Shown in pieces: positions 14,209-21,407 of a DNA stretch of 64,000 bases (position 1 is its first letter; every line of letters starts with the position of its first letter). The stretch is from Thermus albus (GTDB lineage: Bacteria; Deinococcota; Deinococci; Deinococcales; Thermaceae), in assembly GCF_022760855.1 (NCBI RefSeq), contig NZ_JAKTNR010000004.1, forward strand, positions 1-64,000, read 5' to 3'. Made by a program: the position numbers and the translations under genes. A model generated the notes under the pieces. The model had not been told where the DNA came from. It ran no database searches and saw only the letters and a list, made by a program, of their open reading frames with translations.

Positions 14209-16664
14209 GCTTGCCCCCTGGTCAAGGCCAGCAACGCCTCCTTCAGGTTACCATACTTTTCTACTGCACGTTCTCTACGCATCTTGTCTTTTTCATCTGT
14301 AGTATAGGCCCAGTACTCCAAGGGGGACACCCTTACCCTCACCACACCTCCTTCCAGACCCGTTCCTGCCCGGAGGACCAGGAGGACCTCGGAGTATTCG
14401 CCCTTTTTGAAGGCCAACCTCTTGTACACATGGTGGATGGCCCGTTCGGGGATGCCGAAAAGCTGCATGATGTACTCCTCCTGTCCCGGTGCCGGCAGGA
14501 GGTAGTGGTAGTAGGTGTTGCTGATGATGCCCTGGGCATACCCCGAGGTGAAGTCCTTCAGCTCCTGGGTGATGGCGTAGATGGCGGCGCCAAAGGTCCG
14601 GCTGCGCCGGTAGAGGTTCTCCACCACCCCTGCCCCGTACCGGGTCTTCAGCAGCGCCCATGCCTCGTCCAGCACCACCAGCTTGGGTCCCTTCTTCTTG
14701 GTGATCTTCTTCCAGATGAGGTCGGATATGAGGAGAAGGCCCACCTGGGTGAGGGGGCCATCGCTACCCAGCTTGCCCGTCTCAAAGTACACGATGGGGG
14801 CGTCCAGGTTCACGTTGGAGGGCCGGTCTATCAGCCGGCCGTACACGGAATCCCCGGTCCAGTTGTCCAGCACGTAGGCCAACCGGTTGGCGATCTCCTT
14901 CTCCTGAGGCCCCATGGGTTTGCCGTTCACCTGTTCCATGGTCCTCAGCTTGCGCACCACGGTGGAGAGGGTGAAGGGTTCCAGGACCCGCTTGCCGGTG
15001 GGGTCTTCCTGTTGTTGCATCAGGTAGGTTTGCTCCACGGCGGCCATGAAGATGGCTTCCTCTACGGAAGCCTCTTGCTCGTTTTGTGGAGGTGGCACCA
15101 TGGCCCGGAAGACGGCCCGGATCAGGTCCTTCTTCTCCTCGCTGGGGAAAAGCTCCCCTTCCCTCAGCTCAAAGGGGTTGACACTGGTCCCCTCAATGGG
15201 GTCCATGACCACCACACTGCCGCCCAGGAGCTCCACCAGGGACACATAGTTGAAGCCCCGGTCCACAATGATGACCTCAATCCCCCTCAGGGCCACCTGG
15301 TTGATGAGGGACTGGACGAAAAAGCTCTTGCCCCGGCCCGATCCTCCCACCACGATGCCGTGTTTGGCGGGGAAGCGGTCGGAAAACAGGTCTATCTGCA
15401 CCGGCACCCCCCCCGAACCCTCGTAGACCGCCATAGGTCTTTCTAAACCCCTCCAGGGGCTGAAGGTGGGCATCAGGTCGGCGGCGTTGTCCTCCAACAG
15501 GGTGGACTTGTAGTAGGGCACCAGGCCTGAACCCGGAGAGAGGGAAATCCAGGCCTCAAAAAAGTCGGCCACCGGTACCCCTCGGGCGGCTCCCAGGCTG
15601 GCAAAACGTCCCTTGGCCAGGGGTAGCTTCTTCACCAGGTCCCTCAATCCCTTCTCCACCAGCACCAGGTGTACCCCCACCTCAAAGAGGTGCCGGTTTT
15701 CCCCCTGGACCCGCTTCATGGCCTCCCCGTAGTTTTCCGCCTTGACGAACACGCTGGGGTCCACCACGGTGTCGCTCTTGCTCATGGCCGTGGCGGTGCG
15801 CAAGGTGGTGGACATCTTCCGCAACTCCCTCTCCAGGGGTTTGTGGTACCAGTCCACCACCAGGTAAAACTCCCCTTCCGTCTCCAGGAGCACATCGGCA
15901 ATCCCAGGCCAGGTGCTATCCGGGGAGGTGGCCATGGCCACGCCTCCCACCCAATGGTCTCCCAAGCGGATATGGGTGGGGTAGGCGTTGTCCACCTCCG
16001 TCTGGGCCAGCTGGCTCGTCAGGCCCCGATAGTCGGGGGTACCGTAGGGAGGTCGTCGGTCAGGGGGGACGTACTCCGGGATGGGCTTGCCAGGATTGAA
16101 CCACCGCCACATCACCTCAAAAAGCTCCCGATCCCCGGCGGGCTCCACCTTTATCCCGGCAGAGGCCAACTGGACGGCCATCTCGGAACGGATGGCCTGG
16201 GCCAGGTCCACGGCTTCCCGGTACTCCCGCTCTGAGAACATTCCCTGCACCCTGCCTCGGGGTGGGGTGAGGGTCATGAAGCCGTAGTAACGCCAGGTGC
16301 GTAGGACGCCTTCCTGGGCCAAGCGCTCGAAGAGGCGTAGCTTCTCCTCGAAGAACACCTCGCCCAAGGGATGGAGGAAGGTGTCCCGTTCCTTCAGGAT
16401 GGCCTCCAGGTAGGTTTCCGCCTCCCTTCTAGCCTCTATCAGGAGACGGAAACGCTCCCCTTCGGGCACCGTGAGGCGAAGGAACTGGGCAAACCTCTCG
16501 GTGAAGTTGAGGAGGTCCTCGTCGGAAAAGAGGAGCATGGGGGGGAGGTGCAACCTGACCCCCACCTCCATCTTCCCGTTGCGGGTGAAGACGATGCCGT
16601 TTTCTAGCTCCCACTGGCCTAACTCATCGGCTAAAGGCAGGATTTTGGTCCCTAGAAAGCTCAT
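14205..16664 (-). CDS. virB4: Type IV secretion ATPase VirB4
   Basis: 819 residues. N-terminal VirB4 domain, Walker A GGSGRGKS at 440-447, Walker B LVVLDEAWALL near 660, and the AAIYAITQELKDF region typical of VirB4/TrbE. Drives pilus assembly and transport at the inner membrane. The start at 16664 follows AGGTG by seven bases and overlaps the VirB3-like gene by 41 bp; a GTG nine bases earlier is less well spaced. Confidence 0.95.
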   Translation of the reverse strand: MSFLGTKILPLADELGQWELENGIVFTRNGKMEVGVRLHLPPMLLFSDEDLLNFTERFAQFLRLTVPEGERFRLLIEARREAETYLEAILKERDTFLHPLGEVFFEEKLRLFERLAQEGVLRTWRYYGFMTLTPPRGRVQGMFSEREYREAVDLAQAIRSEMAVQLASAGIKVEPAGDRELFEVMWRWFNPGKPIPEYVPPDRRPPYGTPDYRGLTSQLAQTEVDNAYPTHIRLGDHWVGGVAMATSPDSTWPGIADVLLETEGEFYLVVDWYHKPLERELRKMSTTLRTATAMSKSDTVVDPSVFVKAENYGEAMKRVQGENRHLFEVGVHLVLVEKGLRDLVKKLPLAKGRFASLGAARGVPVADFFEAWISLSPGSGLVPYYKSTLLEDNAADLMPTFSPWRGLERPMAVYEGSGGVPVQIDLFSDRFPAKHGIVVGGSGRGKSFFVQSLINQVALRGIEVIIVDRGFNYVSLVELLGGSVVVMDPIEGTSVNPFELREGELFPSEEKKDLIRAVFRAMVPPPQNEQEASVEEAIFMAAVEQTYLMQQQEDPTGKRVLEPFTLSTVVRKLRTMEQVNGKPMGPQEKEIANRLAYVLDNWTGDSVYGRLIDRPSNVNLDAPIVYFETGKLGSDGPLTQVGLLLISDLIWKKITKKKGPKLVVLDEAWALLKTRYGAGVVENLYRRSRTFGAAIYAITQELKDFTSGYAQGIISNTYYHYLLPAPGQEEYIMQLFGIPERAIHHVYKRLAFKKGEYSEVLLVLRAGTGLEGGVVRVRVSPLEYWAYTTDEKDKMRRERAVEKYGNLKEALLALTRGQA

Positions 16665-17025
16665 ACTTATCACCTGACTCGGAAGCCCTTAGGCCTGCCC
16701 TGGAGAGGGTAAGGGGGATTTCCTTTTGGGGCTCGGAGGGATAGTACATGTCCGCCCTGGTGATGAAGCGGAGGAACCGCCACCCGAACCCATGCCCGTA
16801 GTTGTCGTTGATCCACAGGCTGGTGCGGTACACCACCACCACGGCGGACAGGGAAACCAACCCCCGTATCCAGATGTTGGCCACCAGGGTTTGCACCACC
16901 TGGAGCACCAAAAACCCACCAAAGAGGGAAGCCAGGATCACCCCTAGGGGCAACCCAAACAGGGTTAGGGATACATCCAGCCGGGGGACTTTCCGTCTCA
17001 AGGTACGAGCTTCGCTCGTGACCAT
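16624..17025 (-). CDS. VirB3/TrbD-like inner-membrane protein
   Basis: 133 residues: basic N-terminus, two adjacent hydrophobic segments (LTLFGLPLGVILASLFGGFLVL and the stretch after IRGLVSL), then a soluble tail containing ITRADMYYP. Directly before VirB4, as VirB3 usually is. Its first codons are a variant family A repeat, read VTSEARTL, so the repeat supplies the start region. Ribosome site GGGTG before ATG 17025. Confidence 0.78.
   Translation of the reverse strand: MVTSEARTLRRKVPRLDVSLTLFGLPLGVILASLFGGFLVLQVVQTLVANIWIRGLVSLSAVVVVYRTSLWINDNYGHGFGWRFLRFITRADMYYPSEPQKEIPLTLSRAGLRASESGDKYELSRDQNPAFSR
16998..17023 (-). repeat. Family A repeat, compensatory variant
   Basis: Core ACGAGC-N3-GCTCGT instead of ACGGGC-N3-GCCCGT: the fourth base of one arm and its partner in the other arm have both changed, so the hairpin is kept. 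It forms codons 2-9 of the VirB3-like gene. Confidence 0.85.
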
Positions 17026-17043
17026 CTTTCACCCTGTGGATAC

Positions 17044-17072
17044 GGCAAAAGGCTGCGGGAAACCCCCGCAGC
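17044..17072 (-). terminator. Terminator between pilin and VirB3 genes
   Basis: GCTGCGGG and CCCGCAGC arms with a 5-nt loop; on the minus strand CTTTTGCC follows. It sits 21 bp after the pilin stop. Partial termination here would let pilin mRNA exceed that of the rest of the operon. Confidence 0.65.
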
Positions 17073-17092
17073 TCCCACTACCCTCACGCCCC

Positions 17093-17437
17093 TTATGCGC
17101 ACCCGGTAGCGTTGAGGATGGTGTTGCCCAACGCCTTGGCCGCCAGGAGCAACGCACCTCCTGCAATAGAAGTGATGATCAACCCCATGGCGTTCCGGTT
17201 GCCGATGATAAGACCACCAAACCCCAGGGCCAGCATCAGGATAGCCAGGGCCGCACCAAAAGGACCCGTTACCGCATCCACAATGGAACAGATGATGCCC
17301 TGAATCCGGGTCATGGGAGTCTGGAGAGGGTTCGTACCACCCCCTGCCAGTACCACCTGCGAGCCCATCACCGCCAAAAGCCCCAACGCCAACCCCGGGT
17401 TAGCCCGGAAAACCTGAAGGAGTTCCTTGGCTTTCAT
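17093..17437 (-). CDS. VirB2/TrbC-like pilin
   Basis: 114 residues with a long signal segment (ANPGLALGLLAVMGSQVVLAGGG) and two further hydrophobic helices separated by a short polar loop (IIGNRNA), the VirB2/TrbC pattern. First gene of the transfer operon, preceded by AGGAGGCAAAGG and a TTGACA-17-TACTTT promoter. It would be the major conjugative pilus subunit or its equivalent. Confidence 0.85.
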   Translation of the reverse strand: MKAKELLQVFRANPGLALGLLAVMGSQVVLAGGGTNPLQTPMTRIQGIICSIVDAVTGPFGAALAILMLALGFGGLIIGNRNAMGLIITSIAGGALLLAAKALGNTILNATGCA

Positions 17438-17458
17438 CCTTTGCCTCCTCCTAGGGAG

Positions 17459-17510
17459 AAAGTACTATTTTCTCCTTCAGTTGTCAAGTTCCCCCTCTTT
17501 GGGGTAATAT
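17459..17510. promoter_or_regulatory. Divergent transfer promoters sharing one -35 element
   Basis: Minus strand: TTGACA (17487-17482), 17-bp spacer, TACTTT (17464-17459), serving the pilin operon. Plus strand: TTGTCA (17481-17486), 18-bp spacer, TAATAT (17505-17510), six bases before the GTG of the VirB10-type gene, so that mRNA is probably leaderless. The two -35 boxes are the same seven bases, so polymerase can hardly occupy both. Confidence 0.7.
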
Positions 17511-17516
17511 TCCCTC

Positions 17517-18590
17517 GTGGAAGCGAAGCCCAAGGTGGATAAGGAAGCGATAAAGGCGGCCCTTAGGGAGAAGTACCCGGATATGCCTGAGCCGGGGACG
17601 GAGGCTTGGACCGGGTTTCTCAAGAAGCTGAAGGAGGCTTCACCGGAGGACTACCGTTCGGCCCTGCTCCTTGGAGGCGGCATTACCCAGGCTTTGCAGA
17701 AGGAGATTTCCCGTTCCAAGCGTAGAGACCAGTTTAAGGAGTTTTTTGCTCGTCTTTTTCTGAGGGACCACCCTACGGGCAAGGTTCCCGATAAGCGCAA
17801 GATCGGCCTCCTCCTTTTCCTCCTGGTGGGGGGACTGTTTGCCTTTGCCTTTTTCTTTGGCACAGCGCCTAAGAAGAAGGCCCAAGGGGGTGGTGTGGGG
17901 ACGCAAGCGGTCAGCGGTCTTTTGGGTAAGGAGGGAGCGTCTTCGGGTATTCCAACGGTGGACGTTTCTGGGAGGGCTAAGGACCTGAATGCACATTCGC
18001 CAGAGGGACAAGGAGACTTTGGCCCCGGTCACGGGCAGTCACAGGCGGGTCAAGAGCGAACCACGTATCCTGCGGGATCGGGTGTTGCCCCTTCTTCGGT
18101 GCAAGGACAGGGGCAAGTGGAATCCTCAACATCTCCCTCTCCCCAAGGCGGGCAGACAGGCGGATTGCCCAATCTCCCACCCCCTCCACCTCCCGTATAC
18201 GGTTCCTACGCTTCTGCGGGTATGCCACCAGAGCCTTCCTTAGCCCAGGCCCAAACCGCTTTGCCGGGTCCACCTCCCATGGTTCTCTACATGTCTACGG
18301 GGATGCCTTCCCAGGCTTCACCCTCGTCCGCCCCTTCCCCAGCTCCTACGGGCACGGATACCTCGCTGGAGAGGGGTATGGAAGCTTCTCCTTCGCCCAT
18401 GCTGGTCCAACAGGTTCCCTCTGGAGGGATACTGGTTTACACCGGCTCTCCACCTTCGGGGATGGCTGTGGGGCAAGGGGATACCGTATCCCCGGCACCA
18501 TCCCCCACGCCCTATCCGGTTAATCCGCCAGGTGAACCCTTTATGCCCTCAGGAAGTCCATCTGGGGTAGGGGCCCTAGAGAGGAGGTAA
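17517..18590 (+). CDS. VirB10 N-terminal half: cytoplasmic, membrane and proline-rich parts
   Basis: 357 residues: a charged cytoplasmic domain (about 1-100), one membrane helix (KIGLLLFLLVGGLFAFAFFF), then about 230 residues rich in proline, serine and glycine with repeated YMSTGMP/YASAGMP phrases. This matches the N-terminal architecture of VirB10/TrbI without its beta-barrel domain, which is encoded by the next gene. GTG start directly after a -10 box indicates a leaderless message. Three bases separate it from the next gene. Confidence 0.75.
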   Translation: MEAKPKVDKEAIKAALREKYPDMPEPGTEAWTGFLKKLKEASPEDYRSALLLGGGITQALQKEISRSKRRDQFKEFFARLFLRDHPTGKVPDKRKIGLLLFLLVGGLFAFAFFFGTAPKKKAQGGGVGTQAVSGLLGKEGASSGIPTVDVSGRAKDLNAHSPEGQGDFGPGHGQSQAGQERTTYPAGSGVAPSSVQGQGQVESSTSPSPQGGQTGGLPNLPPPPPPVYGSYASAGMPPEPSLAQAQTALPGPPPMVLYMSTGMPSQASPSSAPSPAPTGTDTSLERGMEASPSPMLVQQVPSGGILVYTGSPPSGMAVGQGDTVSPAPSPTPYPVNPPGEPFMPSGSPSGVGALERR

Positions 18591-18593
18591 CAG

Positions 18594-19367
18594 GTGAAAG
18601 GCTACTTTGCTCTCGTCCTTCTAATGGGTCTATCCCTGGCCCAAGGGGACCCGTGGATCCTCTACCAGGCTCCCAAACCGGCCCCCCCACCACAAACGGA
18701 GCCTTCAACACCCCAAGGGCCTTCCGCATTACCGCAGCTTCCCTCGCTTCCCCCACTTCCCTCCTTGCCTTCCCCCCCCTCCATGCCCTCCTCTCCTGGG
18801 GAAGAGAAATACCTTCCCGGTACCCTGCTCAGGGGGAAACTGCTCACGGGGGTGTACCTGGTGCCTGGGAAGACGGTACCCGTGGCCGTGGAGTTGGAAA
18901 GCGGGGCGGTGATGGTGGGCCAGGCCAGGTTTGAGGCCACAGGGAGGGTGTGGATAGACCTGGATACCCTGGTGGAGGGGGGTCAGGTCCTGGGGGTAAC
19001 TGCCGTGGCCCTCGAGGCGCAGGAGGTTACCCAAGGGCTGGTGGCCAAGGTGGGAGAGGAAGCCCCCACCCTGTTGGCGGATTTGGTAAGGGGGTCCTTG
19101 GGCGGGATTTCGGATTTCGTCAAGGCCACCCTGGAGGCCACCAATGTGGTAGCCCTGCCCGGGGGTGGTCAGGCGGTGCAGCGAACCGTCCCCCCCTTGG
19201 AGCTCTTCCTCCTGGCCCGGGCTGCCAACCTGGTGGCCCTTCCCCAGGATCAGACGGCGGTCCTGCGCACGGTGAGGGTGGATCGTGGCACACCCCTCTA
19301 TGTCCTCTTCCTACCCGGTGGTAACCCGCAAGCAGGCGAAGAGGCTCTCCCTTCCCCTAGAAGGTAG
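18594..19367 (+). CDS. VirB10/TrbI C-terminal domain as a separate secreted protein
   Basis: 257 residues: signal peptide (FALVLLMGLSLAQ), a proline-rich stretch, then LPGTLLRGKLLTGV and VPVAVELESGAVMVGQARFE, RVWIDLDTL and RGTPLYVLFL, which follow the VirB10/TrbI fold. Start GTG 18594 after GAGGAGGT. In classical systems this domain is fused to the inner-membrane anchor and forms the outer-membrane core with VirB9. Here it would have to bind the preceding protein, perhaps through the two proline-rich regions. Confidence 0.75.
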   Translation: MKGYFALVLLMGLSLAQGDPWILYQAPKPAPPPQTEPSTPQGPSALPQLPSLPPLPSLPSPPSMPSSPGEEKYLPGTLLRGKLLTGVYLVPGKTVPVAVELESGAVMVGQARFEATGRVWIDLDTLVEGGQVLGVTAVALEAQEVTQGLVAKVGEEAPTLLADLVRGSLGGISDFVKATLEATNVVALPGGGQAVQRTVPPLELFLLARAANLVALPQDQTAVLRTVRVDRGTPLYVLFLPGGNPQAGEEALPSPRR

Positions 19368-19779
19368 GCTTCACCGACGCATAGAGGTGGCCGCCGAACG
19401 GGGGAAAGGGAAAAACCGGATTCTCCTGGACCTCTACCTGGACCCTTCCCTGGAAGGATACCCGGCCTCAGCCCTCTACCACTTGGTCCTCTCCGTCCAG
19501 GGGGTACTCCTCCTCTCCCCCACGGCCTGGGAGATACCCCTGGCGGGAGGGGTGTCCATTCCCGACGCCTTTCTCCTTTTCCCCTGGGGGACCGCCTACC
19601 TGGAGGTGGACACGGGCCACTACGCCCGGGAAACCGTCAAGGAAAAGCTCCGCCTTTTCCGCAAAGCGGATCGGGTATACTGGGCCTCCCCTAACCGCTC
19701 CCGCCTGGACTGGGCACAGGACCTTGCCGCAACCTATGGAACGCCTCTAGTGCCTCTTTGGCTACCTCCTCTGGAATGA
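19285..19779 (+). CDS. Replication-relaxation-like protein (candidate transfer initiator)
   Basis: Up to 164 residues; a GTG start at 19318 is also possible because the ORF overlaps the preceding gene by 83 bp. The core IPDAFLLF followed by AYLEVDTGHYARETVKEKLRLF resembles the replication-relaxation family of conjugative plasmids and elements (PDA..., EvD, K). It is basic at the N-terminus (TRKQAKR). With no classical relaxase visible, it is a candidate for origin processing, although the family is not proven to nick DNA. Its 3' end overlaps the opposite-strand gene by 89 bp. Confidence 0.6.
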   Translation: MAHPSMSSSYPVVTRKQAKRLSLPLEGRLHRRIEVAAERGKGKNRILLDLYLDPSLEGYPASALYHLVLSVQGVLLLSPTAWEIPLAGGVSIPDAFLLFPWGTAYLEVDTGHYARETVKEKLRLFRKADRVYWASPNRSRLDWAQDLAATYGTPLVPLWLPPLE

Positions 19780-20263
19780 CCTCAGCGGAAGGGTGGGTCT
19801 TCAGGAAGCGGCCAAAGAGTCTCTTTGGAGCCGGGCTAAACCACAGGAGCCCCCCTGTCTGGAAGAGGTAGCGGGAAAGGGTGTCGTAGATGCGCCGTAT
19901 TCCTGCGGGGGTGTAGCCTCCCCATTTGGTGGCCAGGAAGATGGTACGGCCGCTTGGGGAGAGGAACACCAGCACTTCCCCTATCCGTCCCTTAAGGGTG
20001 TATCCCCTCCCCGTCAACACCTGGGCAAAGGCATACCGCAACAGGGCATTCCGGGCCGCTTCGGAAGAGGGGGTGTAGTACGTGTAAGCGAAAAAGGCCT
20101 CCCTCCCTAAACGGTCCAGCACCAAGACCTCTCCCCACTCGTACCGTTCCCGTCTGAGGCCGTTTCCCTCCCCCTCGCCCACGGGCAAGACACCGAAAAA
20201 CCTGGCCCGCCCAAGGGGACTAGCCTCGTACTCCTTGAAGTTAAGGGCCACGAGTCTTCTCAT
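19691..20263 (-). CDS. Protein of unknown function
   Basis: 190 residues, no signal peptide and no motif recognised; it contains GEVLVFLSPSGRTIFLATKWGG and a basic C-terminal half. ATG 20263 overlaps the stop of the upstream gene by 4 bp, so it is the last gene of the secreted-protein operon. The convergent overlap of 89 bp with the replication-relaxation-like gene means that the two mRNAs can pair at their 3' ends. Confidence 0.65.
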   Translation of the reverse strand: MRRLVALNFKEYEASPLGRARFFGVLPVGEGEGNGLRRERYEWGEVLVLDRLGREAFFAYTYYTPSSEAARNALLRYAFAQVLTGRGYTLKGRIGEVLVFLSPSGRTIFLATKWGGYTPAGIRRIYDTLSRYLFQTGGLLWFSPAPKRLFGRFLKTHPSAEVIPEEVAKEALEAFHRLRQGPVPSPGGSG

Positions 20264-20646
20264 CGCACCAATGGGCTGAAATACCCCATCAAGATGGCCA
20301 CCACCTGGGGGCTATCCAGGATAAGCCAGAGGGTGCGGCTTTTTTGCCCCACCAGATAGCGGCCATTGACCAGGAGGAACCCTCCAGAGAAAGGGGTTCC
20401 TCCCAACCGCACCACCCGGGCCTCCCTGGCCCAGGCGGGGGGCCTCTCGCTCCCCAGGACCAGGGTAACCCGCTTGCCCTTCAGGGCATCCCCGATCCGC
20501 TCCGGGGGCACCCCCACGGCAAACACCTCCTGGGCCTGATTCACCAAAAACCAGTACACGGTGCCCTCGTCCACCTCCCTCACCTGGGGCAGTCCCTGGG
20601 CTAAGCTAAGGCCCAAGACCAACACTAGGGGTAAAAGCCTTCTCAT
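20260..20646 (-). CDS. Secreted protein, possibly PLD-fold related
   Basis: 128 residues with a signal peptide (LLPLVLVLGLSLAQG). The stretch GFLLVNGRYLVGQKSRTLWLILDSP followed by a hydrophobic helix recalls the end of single-domain PLD proteins, with catalytic residues missing; the C-terminus of the next gene upstream is similar (RWLWLTFDGP). This relation is a weak inference. Short overlaps on both sides place it within the operon. Confidence 0.6.
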   Translation of the reverse strand: MRRLLPLVLVLGLSLAQGLPQVREVDEGTVYWFLVNQAQEVFAVGVPPERIGDALKGKRVTLVLGSERPPAWAREARVVRLGGTPFSGGFLLVNGRYLVGQKSRTLWLILDSPQVVAILMGYFSPLVR

Positions 20647-21404
20647 TTGATCTCCTCCTCCCTGCGGGCGGCATCGGCCACGTACCGGGTGGCCAGGTTC
20701 ACCACCAGGGCCACCTTGGAGCTCACCGGCCCGTCAAAGGTAAGCCAGAGCCACCGGTCCGGGGTGGAATACCCGGGGGCAAAGAGGTAGGGCTTTCCCC
20801 CGCTCCACACCAGGGGAAGCCCCAGGAGGACCTTCGCCAGCTCCGGGCTATCCCGCTCCCCACCCACGGCCACCACCTTGAAGAGGTTGGGGTCATTGAG
20901 GGACTTGAGCTTCTCCCTCAACTTCTTTGCGGTGGCCGTATCCGTGACCACATAGGCCTTGCTGATTTGCATCCCCCCGGGCGGGCAGGTGTAGATGGGC
21001 ACACCCCCGTAGGAGATGTTCTGGCACCCTCCCCCCTTGGCCACCAGGATGAGGTAGTCCAGGATGGCCTCCACCCCGCTCCCCGAACCCACCACCATGA
21101 TGTCCCCCCGGTTGAAGCCCTGGAGTACCTCGCTCCAGCCGGCCGGGTAGAGCATGTCGTCCGGGAAGCCGCACATCTTCAAGGTCAGGCACAGGGTGCA
21201 CTTGGTCACCTTGTAGACCGTGCGGAAGACCAGGCTGGGCTGGCTGAAGTCCAGACTGTTGAGGCTGGTGGGGTTACAGCTCAGCACCGCCCCCACCTGC
21301 TGCAGGTTGTTGCTGATCCCACCCCAGTCCAGCCCCGCAAGCCAGTCAAACTGGGCCAGGGCTGGAGTAAGGGACACCAGGGCTAGCACCAAAGCTTTGC
21401 GCAT
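20643..21404 (-). CDS. Secreted cysteine-containing protein, unknown
   Basis: 253 residues with signal peptide (ALVLALVSLTPALAQ). Cysteines include CTLCLTLKMC (residues near 70-80) and two more in the middle, suggesting disulfides in the periplasm, consistent with the DsbA-like protein encoded elsewhere in the element. The C-terminal 60 residues resemble the small protein at 20260. Start ATG 21404 after GGAGGTGATGC. Function unknown; an envelope component of the transfer apparatus is likely from context. Confidence 0.65.
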   Translation of the reverse strand: MRKALVLALVSLTPALAQFDWLAGLDWGGISNNLQQVGAVLSCNPTSLNSLDFSQPSLVFRTVYKVTKCTLCLTLKMCGFPDDMLYPAGWSEVLQGFNRGDIMVVGSGSGVEAILDYLILVAKGGGCQNISYGGVPIYTCPPGGMQISKAYVVTDTATAKKLREKLKSLNDPNLFKVVAVGGERDSPELAKVLLGLPLVWSGGKPYLFAPGYSTPDRWLWLTFDGPVSSKVALVVNLATRYVADAARREEEIK

Positions 21405-21407
21405 GCA

